Shown here: positions 26,093 to 35,663 of the stretch, in pieces | Numbering within the stretch: the stretch's first letter is position 1 | Layout: each line of letters begins with the position of its first letter | Assembly: GCF_016735675.1 (NCBI RefSeq) | Contig: NZ_JAERSG010000003.1 | Location: 434,001 to 498,000, forward strand | Origin: Nocardioides baculatus | GTDB taxonomy: Bacteria; Actinomycetota; Actinomycetes; Propionibacteriales; Nocardioidaceae | Length of the DNA: 64,000 bases | Reading direction: 5' to 3' | Position numbers and translations under genes: made by a program | The notes under the pieces: model-generated | Seen by the model: the letters and a program-made list of their open reading frames with translations, nothing else | What the model was told of the DNA's origin: nothing | Databases searched by the model: none

Positions 26093-29000
26093 GTGACGAC
26101 CATCGAAGCCTTCCGCTCCGCTGACGCGACCACCCCCGTGTCGGAGCTCCCCGCAGACCGCCAGCCCGTCGACTGGCGGCGCGTGCGCCGTCCCCTGACC
26201 GTGGTCTGCCTGGTGATGGCGCTGGTCGGCGCCATCGCCTCGTCGCTCGGCAGCGTGGCGGCCGGCCGCCTGGCCGACTCCCCCACCTCCATGCTCGTCA
26301 CCGTGCTCGCCCTGTGCGTGGTCGGTGGGGCGTTCGTCGACACGGCCGCCCGCACCATCTGGGGCGTGGTCGTCGACCGGGCCGAGGGGCGGCTGCGCGC
26401 CGACCTGATCGACGCGGCGATGGCACAGCCGCTCTCCGAGCTGTCCGAGCAGGCCGTCGGCGAGGTGCTCGACCGCATCGACGACGACACCTGGGAGGTC
26501 GGCCAGCTGATGCGCTGGGGCGTGTGGATGGCGATCCGCACCACCTTGTCGGCCGGACCACTCTGGATCGTCGCCGGCATCACCTGGTGGCCGGCGGCGT
26601 TCCTGTTCCCGCTGTGCGGCCTGCTGGTCTGGCTCGCCATCCGCCGGATCCTCCCGCAGATCGCCGAGCGCAAGGTGCTGGAGGAGGCGGCCTGGACCGA
26701 CCACGCCGCCTCGACCGAGGAGGGCGTCGCCGCGCGCGACGACATCCGCACCTCGCTCGGGCAGGCCCACGTGCTGCGCCGCAACGCGCAGCTCGCCGCC
26801 GAGATCCACCGTCGCCTGCGCGCGGTGCTGGCCGTCGAGGTCAGCATCACCCGCCGCAGCGGTGCGCTGCTCCACGGCGTGCTCGCCGCCACCGGCCTCA
26901 TCGGAGTGGCCCTGGTCGTCCACGGGGACCTGAGCACCGCCCGGCTGGTCACGTTGTTCCTGGTCACGACGATGTTCGTCGGCCAGGTCGACATGCTCGC
27001 CCGTCACCTGCCCGACCTCCAGGAGGGCATGGGCGCGGTGCTGCGCCTGCGGTCGATGATGTCCGTGCCCGCCGAGCCGGTGGGCGGGCTCCCGGTCCCC
27101 GACGGGCCGCTCGACGTCGAGCTGCGCGGCCTCGCGTTCTCCTACGGCACCGGCACGTTCGCCCTGCGCGACGTCGACCTCACCGTGCCCGCCGGCCACA
27201 CGTGCGCGCTCGTCGGACGCACCGGCTCGGGCAAGTCCACGCTGGCGTCGCTGCTGTCCCGGGCGGTCGAGCCGCCCGCCGGATCGGTCTTCATCGGCGG
27301 CATCGACGTGCGCGACCTCGACCTCCAGCAGCTGCGCGCCGCCGTGGGCGTGGTCACCCAGCGCACCGAGATCCTGGCCGGCACGCTGGCCGACAACATC
27401 CGGCTGTTCGGCGACGCCCCGCGCGACCAGGTCGAGGCGGCCGTCGCCGAGCTCGGCCTCGTCGACTGGGTGGCCGGGCTGCCCGAGGGCCTCGACACCC
27501 TGCTCGGCCCCGGCGGCACCAGCCTCTCGGCCGGCGAGGAGCAGCTCGTCGCCTTCGCCCGGCTCCTGGTCCGCGACGTCAGCGTCGTCGTCCTGGACGA
27601 GGCCACCGCCCGGATGGACCCCGTCACCGAGGCGCGCGTCGTCCGCGCCGCCGACCGGCTGATCTCCGGTCGCACCGGCATCCTGGTCGCCCATCGGCTC
27701 TCCACCACCGAGCGGGCCGAGCAGGTCGCGGTGCTCGAGTCCGGCCGTGTCGTGCAGCAGGGGCCGCGCGGGCGGCTCGCCGCCGAGCCCGGCCCGTTCC
27801 GCGAGCTCCTCGAGGCCGCCGCCCACGAGCCCGTCGTCGAGGAGCACCACCACGACGAGGCCTCGATCGGGTCCGTACGCCGCAGCACGACGCCGCCCCC
27901 GCCTCCCCACGTCGAGCCCCCGCTGAGCCTGGCCCGGCAGGTCTGGAGGGTCATCTCGGTCAAGCCCGAGTGGGGCCTGCTCGGGGCGAGCCTGTTCCTC
28001 GCCGCCTCGATCACCGGGGCCTACGGCGCCATCACCGGGTTCGTCTGGGGTCACGTCGTCACGGCCCTCCAGCGTGGCGAGACGCCCGCCCTGATGCTCG
28101 TCGCGCTCGTCGCCTCGCTGATGATCGGGCCGCTGCTGCTCTCGCAGGCGTTCTGGACCTATCCGCACTGGTGGGTCGAGGTACGCATGCGGGTCCGCGC
28201 CGCCGTGCTGGCCGGCCAGACCTCCCAGCGCCGGCTGGTCCGGACGCCGCCGGGCGAGGTCGTCGCACGGGCCATGGACGCCGACCGCATCGCCCGCTAC
28301 ACCGACCGCTGGGTCGACTTCGTCAACGGACTGCTGGTGGCGACCCTCACCTCCCTGATCGCGGGCAGCTGGCTGGCGGGCGCCATCCTGCTCGCCGTGA
28401 TGGCGGCCTCCGCCGTCGCGTCCTCCCTGGGCCGGCCGGTCGCCGGACGCTCCGCGGCGGCCGCCTCGACCGCCCGGGCGGGCTTCGGCCAGGCGCTGGT
28501 CTCGACCCTCGAGTCGATCCGCACCGTCAAGCTCGCCGCCGCCACGCCCCACCTGCACCGCCACCTGCGTGAGGTCGACGGCGGCCGGGTGGACGCGGCC
28601 GTGCGCGAGCACCGCGTGCAGTCGCTGCTCGACGGCGTGCCGGTCGTGATGGTCCAGTGCGGCGTGGTCGCCGCGTGGGCCGGACTGCTCACCGGCCACT
28701 GGGAGCTGGCCACCGCGCTGCTCGTCGCCAACGCGGTCAGCGGGTTCGACTGGTTCGGCCGCGTGGCCGGTGCCGTCGTCACCGAGGCCCCCGGCACCCG
28801 CGCGTGGATGAACGCCACCAGCGCGCTCGCCGGCGGTGGCGACCTGATGGTGCTGCCCGCCGGGATGGACCTGTCCACCGGGACCGCCGACGATCCGGTC
28901 CGCGCCGAGCGCGACCCGCTGCGCACGCTGACGCTGCGCGACGTGAGCGCGGTCCACGACGACGGCACCCTCGGGGTCCAGGACGTCGACCTCGAGGTCA

Positions 29001-29602
29001 ACGCCGGCGAGCTGGTCCTCCTGCTGGGCCAGGTCGGGTCCGGCAAGTCCAGCCTGCTGGGCGCGCTCGCCGGCCTGATCAGCAGCACCGGTGAGATCCG
29101 CTGGAACGACCAGCCCGTCACCGACCCGGAGACCGAGATGCGCCCGAGCCGGGTCGCCCACGTCGCCCAGGTCCCGCGGGTGCTCTCCGGCACGTTCACC
29201 GACAACGTCGCGCTCGCCCATGCGGACCGCTCCGTCATGCCGGCGCTGGAGGCGGCGCGGATGGGTCGCGACGTGTCGGAGGCCGGTGGTCCCCACTCGC
29301 TCGTCGGGCACCGCGGCGTACGCCTCTCCGGCGGGCAGGTGCAGCGACTGGCACTCGCGAGGGCGCTGGCCGCCGAGGCCGACGTGCTGCTGGCCGACGA
29401 CGTGTCGTCGGCCCTCGACGCCGCCACCGAGATCGAGCTCTGGCGGGCGCTGCGCGAGCGGGGCGCTGCGGTGATCGGCGCGACCAGCAAGGCGGCCGCG
29501 CTGGCCCAGGCCGACCGGGTCGTCGTGCTCGACTCGGGCCGGGTGGTCGACCAGGGGCCGTGGCGCGAGCTGTCGCCCCGCTGGGCCCACCTCGCCGGCT
29601 GA
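26093..29602 (+). CDS. Fused two-half ABC exporter (TMD-NBD-TMD-NBD)
   Basis: An 1169-residue polypeptide holding two complete exporter halves, each with about six membrane helices and an ATPase domain. NBD1: Walker A GRTGSGKST (about 375), signature LSAGEE (about 478), Walker B VVVLDEATA (about 503). NBD2: Walker A GQVGSGKSS (about 979), signature LSGGQVQ (about 1078), Walker B VLLADDVSS (about 1100). NBD1 has the catalytic Glu but an altered signature; NBD2 has the canonical signature but Asp replacing the Glu. Hence one composite ATP site is consensus and the other degenerate, as in heterodimeric exporters. A His/Pro-rich linker joins the halves. Substrate unknown. GTG start. Confidence 0.9.
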   Translation: MTTIEAFRSADATTPVSELPADRQPVDWRRVRRPLTVVCLVMALVGAIASSLGSVAAGRLADSPTSMLVTVLALCVVGGAFVDTAARTIWGVVVDRAEGRLRADLIDAAMAQPLSELSEQAVGEVLDRIDDDTWEVGQLMRWGVWMAIRTTLSAGPLWIVAGITWWPAAFLFPLCGLLVWLAIRRILPQIAERKVLEEAAWTDHAASTEEGVAARDDIRTSLGQAHVLRRNAQLAAEIHRRLRAVLAVEVSITRRSGALLHGVLAATGLIGVALVVHGDLSTARLVTLFLVTTMFVGQVDMLARHLPDLQEGMGAVLRLRSMMSVPAEPVGGLPVPDGPLDVELRGLAFSYGTGTFALRDVDLTVPAGHTCALVGRTGSGKSTLASLLSRAVEPPAGSVFIGGIDVRDLDLQQLRAAVGVVTQRTEILAGTLADNIRLFGDAPRDQVEAAVAELGLVDWVAGLPEGLDTLLGPGGTSLSAGEEQLVAFARLLVRDVSVVVLDEATARMDPVTEARVVRAADRLISGRTGILVAHRLSTTERAEQVAVLESGRVVQQGPRGRLAAEPGPFRELLEAAAHEPVVEEHHHDEASIGSVRRSTTPPPPPHVEPPLSLARQVWRVISVKPEWGLLGASLFLAASITGAYGAITGFVWGHVVTALQRGETPALMLVALVASLMIGPLLLSQAFWTYPHWWVEVRMRVRAAVLAGQTSQRRLVRTPPGEVVARAMDADRIARYTDRWVDFVNGLLVATLTSLIAGSWLAGAILLAVMAASAVASSLGRPVAGRSAAAASTARAGFGQALVSTLESIRTVKLAAATPHLHRHLREVDGGRVDAAVREHRVQSLLDGVPVVMVQCGVVAAWAGLLTGHWELATALLVANAVSGFDWFGRVAGAVVTEAPGTRAWMNATSALAGGGDLMVLPAGMDLSTGTADDPVRAERDPLRTLTLRDVSAVHDDGTLGVQDVDLEVNAGELVLLLGQVGSGKSSLLGALAGLISSTGEIRWNDQPVTDPETEMRPSRVAHVAQVPRVLSGTFTDNVALAHADRSVMPALEAARMGRDVSEAGGPHSLVGHRGVRLSGGQVQRLALARALAAEADVLLADDVSSALDAATEIELWRALRERGAAVIGATSKAAALAQADRVVVLDSGRVVDQGPWRELSPRWAHLAG

Positions 29603-29630
29603 GGCTTGGCGCCTCTGGTTGGGTGGTGGC

Positions 29631-30521
29631 ATGCGCGTCGTCATCGCCGGAGCCTCGGGCTTCCTCGGCACCCACCTGAGCGACCACCTGCGCGTCCACG
29701 GGCACGAGGTGACCGCGCTGGTGAGGCGCGAGCCGTCCTCGTCACGGGAGTCGCGCTGGGACCCCGCCGCGGGCGAGGTCGACGGCGCCGTCATCGCGCG
29801 GGCCGACGCCGTGGTCAACCTCGCCGGTGCGAGCATCGCCGGCAACCCGCACTCACGGAAGTGGTCAACCGAGGTCCTGGAGTCGCGGGTGTCGACCACG
29901 AGCACCCTCGCCACGGCGATCGCGGCGAGCGAGCGACCCGCGGCGTTCCTCGCCGGCAACGGCATCGCCTACTACGGCGACCACGGCGACGCACCCGTCA
30001 CCGAGGACTCCGAGAGCCGGGGCGATGCATTCCTGACCCGGGTCTCCCGCGAGTGGGAGGCGGCCGCCGACCCGGCGCGCGAGGCCGGCGCCCGCGTGTG
30101 CGTGCTGCGGACGTCGCCCGTGATGGACCGCACCTCTCCCCCGCTCAAGCAGCTGCGCCTGCTCTTCCAGGCGGGCGGCGGGGCGCGGCTCGGCTCCGGT
30201 CGCCAGCACATGCCGATGATCTCGCTGCGCGACTGGATCGGCGCGGTCAGCTATCTCCTCGGGTCGCGCGACGTCTCCGGGGCGTTCAACCTCTGCTGCC
30301 CGCAGACCCCGACCAACGCCGAGTTCACCGACGCGCTCGCCAAGGCCCTGCACCGCAAGGCGTTCCTCGCCGTCCCGGCCCCGATCATGAAGGTCGCCGC
30401 CGGTGACCTCGCCCCCGAGCTGCTCGGCTCGGTCAACGCGCGCCCGGCGGCCCTCGAGCGGGCCGGCTACGACTTCGAGGACGAGGACGTGTCGAGCGTG
30501 CTGGCCGCCGCGCTCGCCTGA
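29631..30521 (+). CDS. TIGR01777-type epimerase (SDR superfamily)
   Basis: A 296-residue extended SDR protein of the YfcH/TIGR01777 group. The NAD(P) motif GASGFLGTHL is at the N-terminus, followed by VVNLAGASIAG near residue 60 and a modified active site (NGIAYYGDHGD). The reaction is not established for this family. The ATG at 29631 matches family N-termini. The last 55 nt overlap the convergent downstream gene. Confidence 0.86.
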   Translation: MRVVIAGASGFLGTHLSDHLRVHGHEVTALVRREPSSSRESRWDPAAGEVDGAVIARADAVVNLAGASIAGNPHSRKWSTEVLESRVSTTSTLATAIAASERPAAFLAGNGIAYYGDHGDAPVTEDSESRGDAFLTRVSREWEAAADPAREAGARVCVLRTSPVMDRTSPPLKQLRLLFQAGGGARLGSGRQHMPMISLRDWIGAVSYLLGSRDVSGAFNLCCPQTPTNAEFTDALAKALHRKAFLAVPAPIMKVAAGDLAPELLGSVNARPAALERAGYDFEDEDVSSVLAAALA

Positions 30522-31036
30522 TCGCGCGCCTCGACCACCCGCCAGCGACCGCCGTCCCGCGTCAGCACCACTCGACGGGTCGAGGCACGGTCGGCCGGCA
30601 GCGCGACGGGCGACCTGCCGCCCACCGCTCGACCACCGACCACCCGGTCGGTGACGACCACGACCAGCCGCGACGGCGTGTGGTCGACGACCTCGAGGCC
30701 CAGCACCTGCGTCGTCAGGCCCTCCACCGTGAGGCCGCGCGAGCGGTAGTGGCGCAGCAGCCGCACGTCGGCCGCGCCGGTGCGGGACCCGTCGACGTAG
30801 AGCCGCGCGAGCCCGTCCACGTCACCCGAGGCCCACGCCGCCGCGCGCTGCTCGTCCCACGCGGCCAGGACCTCTGCCGGACCCCACGGCCTCCCGGGCT
30901 CCCCCGACGCCGACACCGACGGGCGTCGGACGTCGCGCGGCGGGTCCCGCCACGGCACCAGCGTGACCACGAGCGTCGCGACGACGCAGGCGCACGCGAC
31001 GGCGGCCAGGGCGGGCAGGAGTCGGCGCGGGTCCAC
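30467..31036 (-). CDS. Hypothetical membrane-anchored or exported protein
   Basis: A 189-residue protein with one N-terminal hydrophobic segment (about 7-27, uncleaved anchor or signal) and a soluble domain containing WDEQRAAAWASGDVDGLARLY, typical of SnoaL/NTF2-like folds, and a closing RRVVLTRDGGRWRVVEAR strand pair. GTG start with GAGGG 7 nt upstream. Its 3' end overlaps the SDR gene tail to tail. Function unknown. Confidence 0.7.
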   Translation of the reverse strand: MDPRRLLPALAAVACACVVATLVVTLVPWRDPPRDVRRPSVSASGEPGRPWGPAEVLAAWDEQRAAAWASGDVDGLARLYVDGSRTGAADVRLLRHYRSRGLTVEGLTTQVLGLEVVDHTPSRLVVVVTDRVVGGRAVGGRSPVALPADRASTRRVVLTRDGGRWRVVEARDQASAAASTLDTSSSSKS

Positions 31037-31108
31037 CCCGCCACCCTCGCCGATCCGCGCGTCTCGTGCGTCCGGTCATCCACAGGCGGGCCACGACGTC
31101 GCGGGGCG

Positions 31109-31114
31109 TAGGCT
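31109..31114 (+). promoter_or_regulatory. Leaderless -10 hexamer of lipB (TAGGCT)
   Basis: TAGGCT ends 6 nt before the ATG at 31121; no Shine-Dalgarno sequence. Confidence 0.6.
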
Positions 31115-31120
31115 CGTCGC

Positions 31121-31855
31121 ATGCCGCTCGAGCTGGACTACGAGGTCGCCGGACTGGGTGACGACGCCGTTGACTACCTCGCCGCCTGGGACCTCCAGCG
31201 GCGCGTCCACGAGGCCGTGGTGGCGGGCACCCGTCCCGACACCGTCCTCCTGCTCGAGCACCCGCCGGTCTTCACCGCGGGCAAGCGCACCGACGCCCAC
31301 GAGCGCCCCGCCGACCCCGGCGGTGCCGACGTGATCGACGTCGACCGCGGCGGCAAGATCACCTTCCACGGCCCCGGCCAGCTCGTCGGCTACCCCATCG
31401 TCACGCTCCCCGACCACGTCAAGGTCGTCGACTACGTGCGCCGGGTCGAGGAGGCGCTGATCGCCGTCTGCGCGGACTTCGGCGTGACGACCGCCCGCGT
31501 GCCGGGCCGCAGCGGCGTCTGGCTGCAGGCCGACCACCGCGGGCCGGAGCGCAAGGTCGCCGCCATCGGGATCCGGGTCAGCCGCGGCGTGACGATGCAC
31601 GGCTTCGCGCTCAACTGCGACGTCGACCTCGGCTGGTACGACCGGTTCGTGCCGTGCGGCATCGCCGACGCGGGCGTCACGTCCCTGTCCGGGGAGCTGG
31701 GTCACGACGTCACCGTCGCCGACGTGCTGCCGAGCGTGCGCCGGCACCTGTCGGCGTACCTCTCGTGGCATCCCTACACCGCGACGCCCGACTACGACGC
31801 TCGTCCCGAGCCCGGTCGCGGACCGCGCATCGAGCTGGTCCGCCCCGGAGCCTGA
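31121..31855 (+). CDS. lipB: Lipoyl(octanoyl) transferase
   Basis: Moves the octanoyl group from acyl carrier protein to lipoyl domains of E2 and H proteins. It has 244 residues with the LipB signature [18 protein letters not shown], the KVAAIGI lysine and the catalytic cysteine in VPCGIADAG. Its products are substrates for LipA, encoded 5.8 kb downstream, and its acceptors include SucB. Confidence 0.97.
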   Translation: MPLELDYEVAGLGDDAVDYLAAWDLQRRVHEAVVAGTRPDTVLLLEHPPVFTAGKRTDAHERPADPGGADVIDVDRGGKITFHGPGQLVGYPIVTLPDHVKVVDYVRRVEEALIAVCADFGVTTARVPGRSGVWLQADHRGPERKVAAIGIRVSRGVTMHGFALNCDVDLGWYDRFVPCGIADAGVTSLSGELGHDVTVADVLPSVRRHLSAYLSWHPYTATPDYDARPEPGRGPRIELVRPGA

Positions 31856-31910
31856 ACAACCCGCCCCGAGGGCTGGTGTCCCCGGCGCCGGCGCCTGCTT
31901 GGCTCGACCC

Positions 31911-32384
31911 ATGAGCCAGCTCCCCCTGTCCGTCACCGTCAACGGAGAGCCGCGGTCCGTCGAGGTCGACCCGCGCCGCTCCCTGCTCGACCTCCTGCGC
32001 GACACCTTCGGCCTGACCGGAACGCAGAAGGGCTGCAACCAAGGTGCCTGCGGCGCCTGCACCGTCCACCTCGACGGTCGCCGGGTCCTGTCCTGCCTGA
32101 CGCTGGCCGCCCAGGCCGACGGGCGTGAGGTGACGACCGTGGAGGGCATCGGCACGGCCGGCGACCTCCACCCGGTCCAGCAGGCGTTCCTCGACTGCGA
32201 TGCCTTCCAGTGCGGTGCGTGCACCGCCGGCCAGGTGATGTCTGCGGTCGCCCTGCTCGACGAGCCCGACTGGGAGACCCGCGACGACGTGCGCGAGCTG
32301 ATGAGCGGCAACCTGTGCCGCTGCGGCGCCTACCCCCGCATCGTCGACGCCGTGCTGGCCGCCCGCGAGAGCCGGGAGGCCTGA
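31911..32384 (+). CDS. PaoA (YagT)-type [2Fe-2S] subunit of molybdenum aldehyde oxidoreductase
   Basis: A 157-residue iron-sulfur subunit of the xanthine oxidase family. The plant-type cluster uses C42, C47, C50 and C62 (GCNQGACGAC...SC); the second cluster uses CGAC and CRC cysteines in the C-terminal helical domain (FQCGACTAGQ, GNLCRCGAYP). No Tat signal peptide precedes it, unlike E. coli PaoA, so the complex is probably cytoplasmic. It is the first gene of a three-gene operon ending at 35549. An upstream TTG at 31899 is a less likely start. Confidence 0.92.
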   Translation: MSQLPLSVTVNGEPRSVEVDPRRSLLDLLRDTFGLTGTQKGCNQGACGACTVHLDGRRVLSCLTLAAQADGREVTTVEGIGTAGDLHPVQQAFLDCDAFQCGACTAGQVMSAVALLDEPDWETRDDVRELMSGNLCRCGAYPRIVDAVLAARESREA

Positions 32385-32385
32385 C

Positions 32386-33393
32386 GTGCATCCCTTCACC
32401 TACACCCGCGTCGACGACGTGGCCGCCGCGAGCGCCGCCGTGACCACCGACGTCGTCGCGCGCGCCGTGCAGACGCCCGACGACGTCGCCTTCATCGCCG
32501 GAGGAACGACCCAGCTCGACCTCATGCGTGACGGGGTGTGGTCGCCCGGGTCCCTCGTCGACATCAGCCGGCTGCCGCTCACCGACGTCCAGGTCCACGA
32601 CGGCGTCCTGGTCGTCGGCGCGACCGTGACGATGGCCGCCCTCGCCCGCCACGCTGCCGTGCGCGACGTCGCCGTCCTGCGCGACTCGCTGCTGCTCGCG
32701 GCCTCGCCCCAGCTGCGGGAGATGGCCACCATCGGCGGCAACGTCCTGCAGCGCACCCGCTGCCGCTACTTCCGCGACCCCACGGTCACGCAGTGCAACA
32801 AGCGCGAGCCCGGGAGCGGGTGTGCCGCGATCGAGGGCACGGCGCGGACCCATGCCGTGCTGGGTGTCGACGCCGGCTGCATCGCGGTGCACGCGTCCGA
32901 CCTGGCCGTGGCGCTGGTGGCGCTCGACGCGCGCGTACGCCTCAGCGGCCCCGGCGGCACCCGCACCCTCCCGGTCGCCGAGCTGCACGTGCGCGCCGAC
33001 CAGGACCCCTCGCGCGACAACGTCCTCGCCGCCGGTGAGCTCATCACGCACCTCGAGGTCCCGCTGCCCGAGGCCCGTTCCGGATACCTGAAGGTGCGCG
33101 ACCGCGCGTCCTACGAGTTCGCGCTGACCTCGGCCGCGGTGGTGGCACGGGTCGAGGACGGAGTGCTGGAGCACATCGCGATCGGGCTCGGCGGCGTCGG
33201 GTCGGTGCCGTGGCGGGCCACCCGGGCCGAGGCGGTGCTGCGCGGTCAGCGCGCCTCGCTCGCACTCTTCGAGGAGGCCGCGACCGCCGAGCTCGCCGAC
33301 GCGTTCACCGTGCCCGGCACCGACTTCAAGCCCGAGCTGGCGCGGCGCACCCTGGTGCGCCAGCTCCGCGACGTCACGGAGGTGACCGCATGA
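32386..33393 (+). CDS. PaoB (YagS)-type FAD/[4Fe-4S] subunit of molybdenum aldehyde oxidoreductase
   Basis: A 335-residue FAD-binding subunit. FAD-contact segments FIAGGTTQLD (near residue 25) and ATIGGNVLQRT (near 115) are present. Directly after comes RCRYFRDP and QCNKREPGSGCAAIEG, the cysteine-containing insert known to bind an extra [4Fe-4S] cluster in PaoB, which distinguishes this from ordinary xanthine dehydrogenase or CO dehydrogenase medium subunits. GTG start 1 nt after the PaoA-type stop, with GGGAGG upstream. Its stop overlaps the next start. Confidence 0.92.
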   Translation: MHPFTYTRVDDVAAASAAVTTDVVARAVQTPDDVAFIAGGTTQLDLMRDGVWSPGSLVDISRLPLTDVQVHDGVLVVGATVTMAALARHAAVRDVAVLRDSLLLAASPQLREMATIGGNVLQRTRCRYFRDPTVTQCNKREPGSGCAAIEGTARTHAVLGVDAGCIAVHASDLAVALVALDARVRLSGPGGTRTLPVAELHVRADQDPSRDNVLAAGELITHLEVPLPEARSGYLKVRDRASYEFALTSAAVVARVEDGVLEHIAIGLGGVGSVPWRATRAEAVLRGQRASLALFEEAATAELADAFTVPGTDFKPELARRTLVRQLRDVTEVTA

Positions 33394-35549
33394 CCACCAC
33401 GCCCACCGCTCCCGCCTCCACGACCCCCGTCATCGGGGCCGGGATCACCCGCGTCGACGGTCCGCTCAAGGTCACCGGGGCCGTCTCCTACGCCGACGAC
33501 CTGGCCCCCCGCGACGCCCTGGTCGGCGTGCTCGTCGGTGCGACCATCACCTCCGGCACGGTGACGCTGGTCGACGCCAGCGACGCCCTTGCTGCGCCCG
33601 GCGTCGTGGCCGTCCTCTCGCACCACGACGCTCCGTCGGTGGTGCGCCCCAACGAGGCGTCCGCCGACGATCGTGCCCCTCGTCCCCCCTTCCAGGACCC
33701 GGTCGTGCGGTTCCGCGGCGACTACGTCGCCCTGGTCGTCGCGCAGACGCGCGAGGAGGCGGAGCACGCGGCGACGCTGGTCCACGTGAGCTACGACGTC
33801 GACGAGCCGGTGGTCGACATCAACGACCCGCGCGCGCCGCGGGAGACCGACGACCCGGCCGGCGCTGACAGCGTCCGCGGAGACCTCGCCCGCGGGCTCG
33901 CGGAGGCCGACGTCGTCATCGAGGCCGACTTCGTCACCGGCGACAACACGAACAACCCCCTCGGCCTCTTCGCCGCCTGCGCGGAGTGGGACGGCGAAGC
34001 GCTGCACATGTGGGCGACCACCCAGTGGCCCTCCAACGTCGCCGACTGCCTCGCCGAGGCGTGGGGCATCCCGCGCGAGGACGTACGCGTCGAGTGCCCC
34101 TACCTCGGCGGCGGCTTCGGCTCCGGGTTGCGACCGTGGCCCTACATCCACGCCGCGGCGATGGCCGCCAGGACCGTCGGCAGGCCCGTACGCGTCGTCC
34201 TCAGCCGCCCGCAGATGTTCACCGGTGTCGGCCACCGTCCCGAGACCGTCCAGCACGTACGCCTCGGCGCTCGTCGCGACGGAACGCTGACGGCGGTCGA
34301 GCACACGGCGACGATCCCGGTCGCCGTCGACGACGACAACCCCGAGAACGTCGTGTCCGGCACCCGGCAGGGCTACGCGGTCGAGCACCTGCGCGCCGAC
34401 GTCGACCAGGTGCGGCTGCACGTGTCCCCGCCCGGCTCGATGCGGGCACCGGGCGAGGCGCAGGGCAACTTCGCGCTCGAGACGGCGCTCGACGAGCTCG
34501 CCGTCGAGCTCGGCATCGACCCCGTCGAGCTGCGGATGCGCAACGAGGCCGTCACCAACCCCGACCAGGGCGACCTGCCGTGGTCGAGCAAGGCCCTCGA
34601 CGAGTGCCTGCGCCGTGGCGCCGAGCTGATCGGCTGGGACGAGCGTGACCCTGCCCCGCGCTCGATGCGGGAGGGCGACCAGCTCGTCGGCTACGGCATG
34701 GCCGCGGTGTCGTTCTTCTACTTCCAGCAGCCGTGCACGGTGCGCGTCGTCGTACGCCGTGACGGAACGGCCGCCGTGCACTGCGCGGCGATGGACATCG
34801 GCACCGGCACCTACACGATCGTCACCCAGGTGGTCGCGGACCGCCTCGGTCTCGAGGTGGGTGACGTCGAGGTCGTCCTGGGTGACAGCTCGCTGCCGCC
34901 CTCGCCGCCGGCCGGTGGGTCGGGTCTCGCGACCGCGATCTCCAACGCCACGGCGCTCGCCGTCGCCCAGGTGCTCGACGACCTCGGTCTCGACCCCCGC
35001 GCAGCACCGGGGCGCGATGCCCTCGCCGGCGCTGTCGGCGGCCGCGACGACGTCAGCGCCGAGGCGACGGCCGACCAGCCCGACCCCGATCAGCTCGGGA
35101 TGTCCCCCTCGGGTGCCTTCGGGGCCAAGTTCGCCAAGGTGCGGGTCGACGCCGACCTCGGACTGGTGCGCGTCGAGCGCCTGGTCTCCGTCATCGACTG
35201 CGGCCAGGTGCTCAACGAGCGCACGGCTCGCAGCCAGGTCGTCGGAGGCACCGTCGGCGGCATCGGGCACGCGCTGCTGGAGCACACCGTCACCGACCTG
35301 CACGCCGGCCCGCAGACGGGGCGCATCACCAACGCCCACCTCGCCGACTACCTGATGGCGGTCAACGCCGACGTGCCGGATCTCGAGGTGGAGTTCGTCG
35401 GCGGTCCCGACCGGCTCAACCCCGTGGGGGTGAAGGGCGTCGGTGAGGTCGGCCTGTGCGGCGTCGCAGCCGCGATCGGCAACGCGGTGTTCCACGCCAC
35501 CGGCCGGCGCGTCAGGCGCCTGCCGATCACGCCCGACCTGCTGCTCTGA
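33390..35549 (+). CDS. PaoC (YagR)-type molybdenum-binding catalytic subunit
   Basis: A 719-residue catalytic subunit that would bind molybdopterin cytosine dinucleotide and oxidise aldehydes or a related substrate. Motifs include GAGITRVDGPLKVTG at the N-terminus, GGGFGSGLRPW near residue 250, SMRAPGEAQGNFALE near 350 and GVGEVGL with the expected catalytic E686. ATG at 33390 overlaps the preceding stop (ATGA). The length and motifs match PaoC more than the large xanthine dehydrogenase subunit. No XdhC/PaoD-like insertion chaperone or MCD-synthesis gene is adjacent. Substrate not determinable. Confidence 0.92.
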   Translation: MTTTPTAPASTTPVIGAGITRVDGPLKVTGAVSYADDLAPRDALVGVLVGATITSGTVTLVDASDALAAPGVVAVLSHHDAPSVVRPNEASADDRAPRPPFQDPVVRFRGDYVALVVAQTREEAEHAATLVHVSYDVDEPVVDINDPRAPRETDDPAGADSVRGDLARGLAEADVVIEADFVTGDNTNNPLGLFAACAEWDGEALHMWATTQWPSNVADCLAEAWGIPREDVRVECPYLGGGFGSGLRPWPYIHAAAMAARTVGRPVRVVLSRPQMFTGVGHRPETVQHVRLGARRDGTLTAVEHTATIPVAVDDDNPENVVSGTRQGYAVEHLRADVDQVRLHVSPPGSMRAPGEAQGNFALETALDELAVELGIDPVELRMRNEAVTNPDQGDLPWSSKALDECLRRGAELIGWDERDPAPRSMREGDQLVGYGMAAVSFFYFQQPCTVRVVVRRDGTAAVHCAAMDIGTGTYTIVTQVVADRLGLEVGDVEVVLGDSSLPPSPPAGGSGLATAISNATALAVAQVLDDLGLDPRAAPGRDALAGAVGGRDDVSAEATADQPDPDQLGMSPSGAFGAKFAKVRVDADLGLVRVERLVSVIDCGQVLNERTARSQVVGGTVGGIGHALLEHTVTDLHAGPQTGRITNAHLADYLMAVNADVPDLEVEFVGGPDRLNPVGVKGVGEVGLCGVAAAIGNAVFHATGRRVRRLPITPDLLL

Positions 35550-35570
35550 GGCCTCCGGGCGCCTCGCCCG

Positions 35571-35597
35571 ACGCCGGACCCTGACCGCGTCCGGCGT
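35571..35597 (+). terminator. Hairpin after aldehyde oxidoreductase operon
   Basis: A perfect 9-bp stem (35571-35579 with 35589-35597) with a 9-nt loop, 21 nt after the stop codon of the catalytic subunit. No U tract. Confidence 0.55.
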
Positions 35598-35663
35598 GCC
35601 GTGCGCCCGACACCGGTCGACACCTGTCAGTCTTCGGCGCAGACATCGACGCCGGGGGGACGG

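Noticed and set aside
25940..29965. 1341-codon antisense frame covering the fused ABC gene
   Set aside because: It is a high-GC shadow. It crosses the sucB terminator and has no family features.
31884..31895. GGCGCCGGCGCC palindrome before the PaoA-type gene as an operator
   Set aside because: Short GC palindromes are common in such DNA, and no partner site or regulator gene is present.
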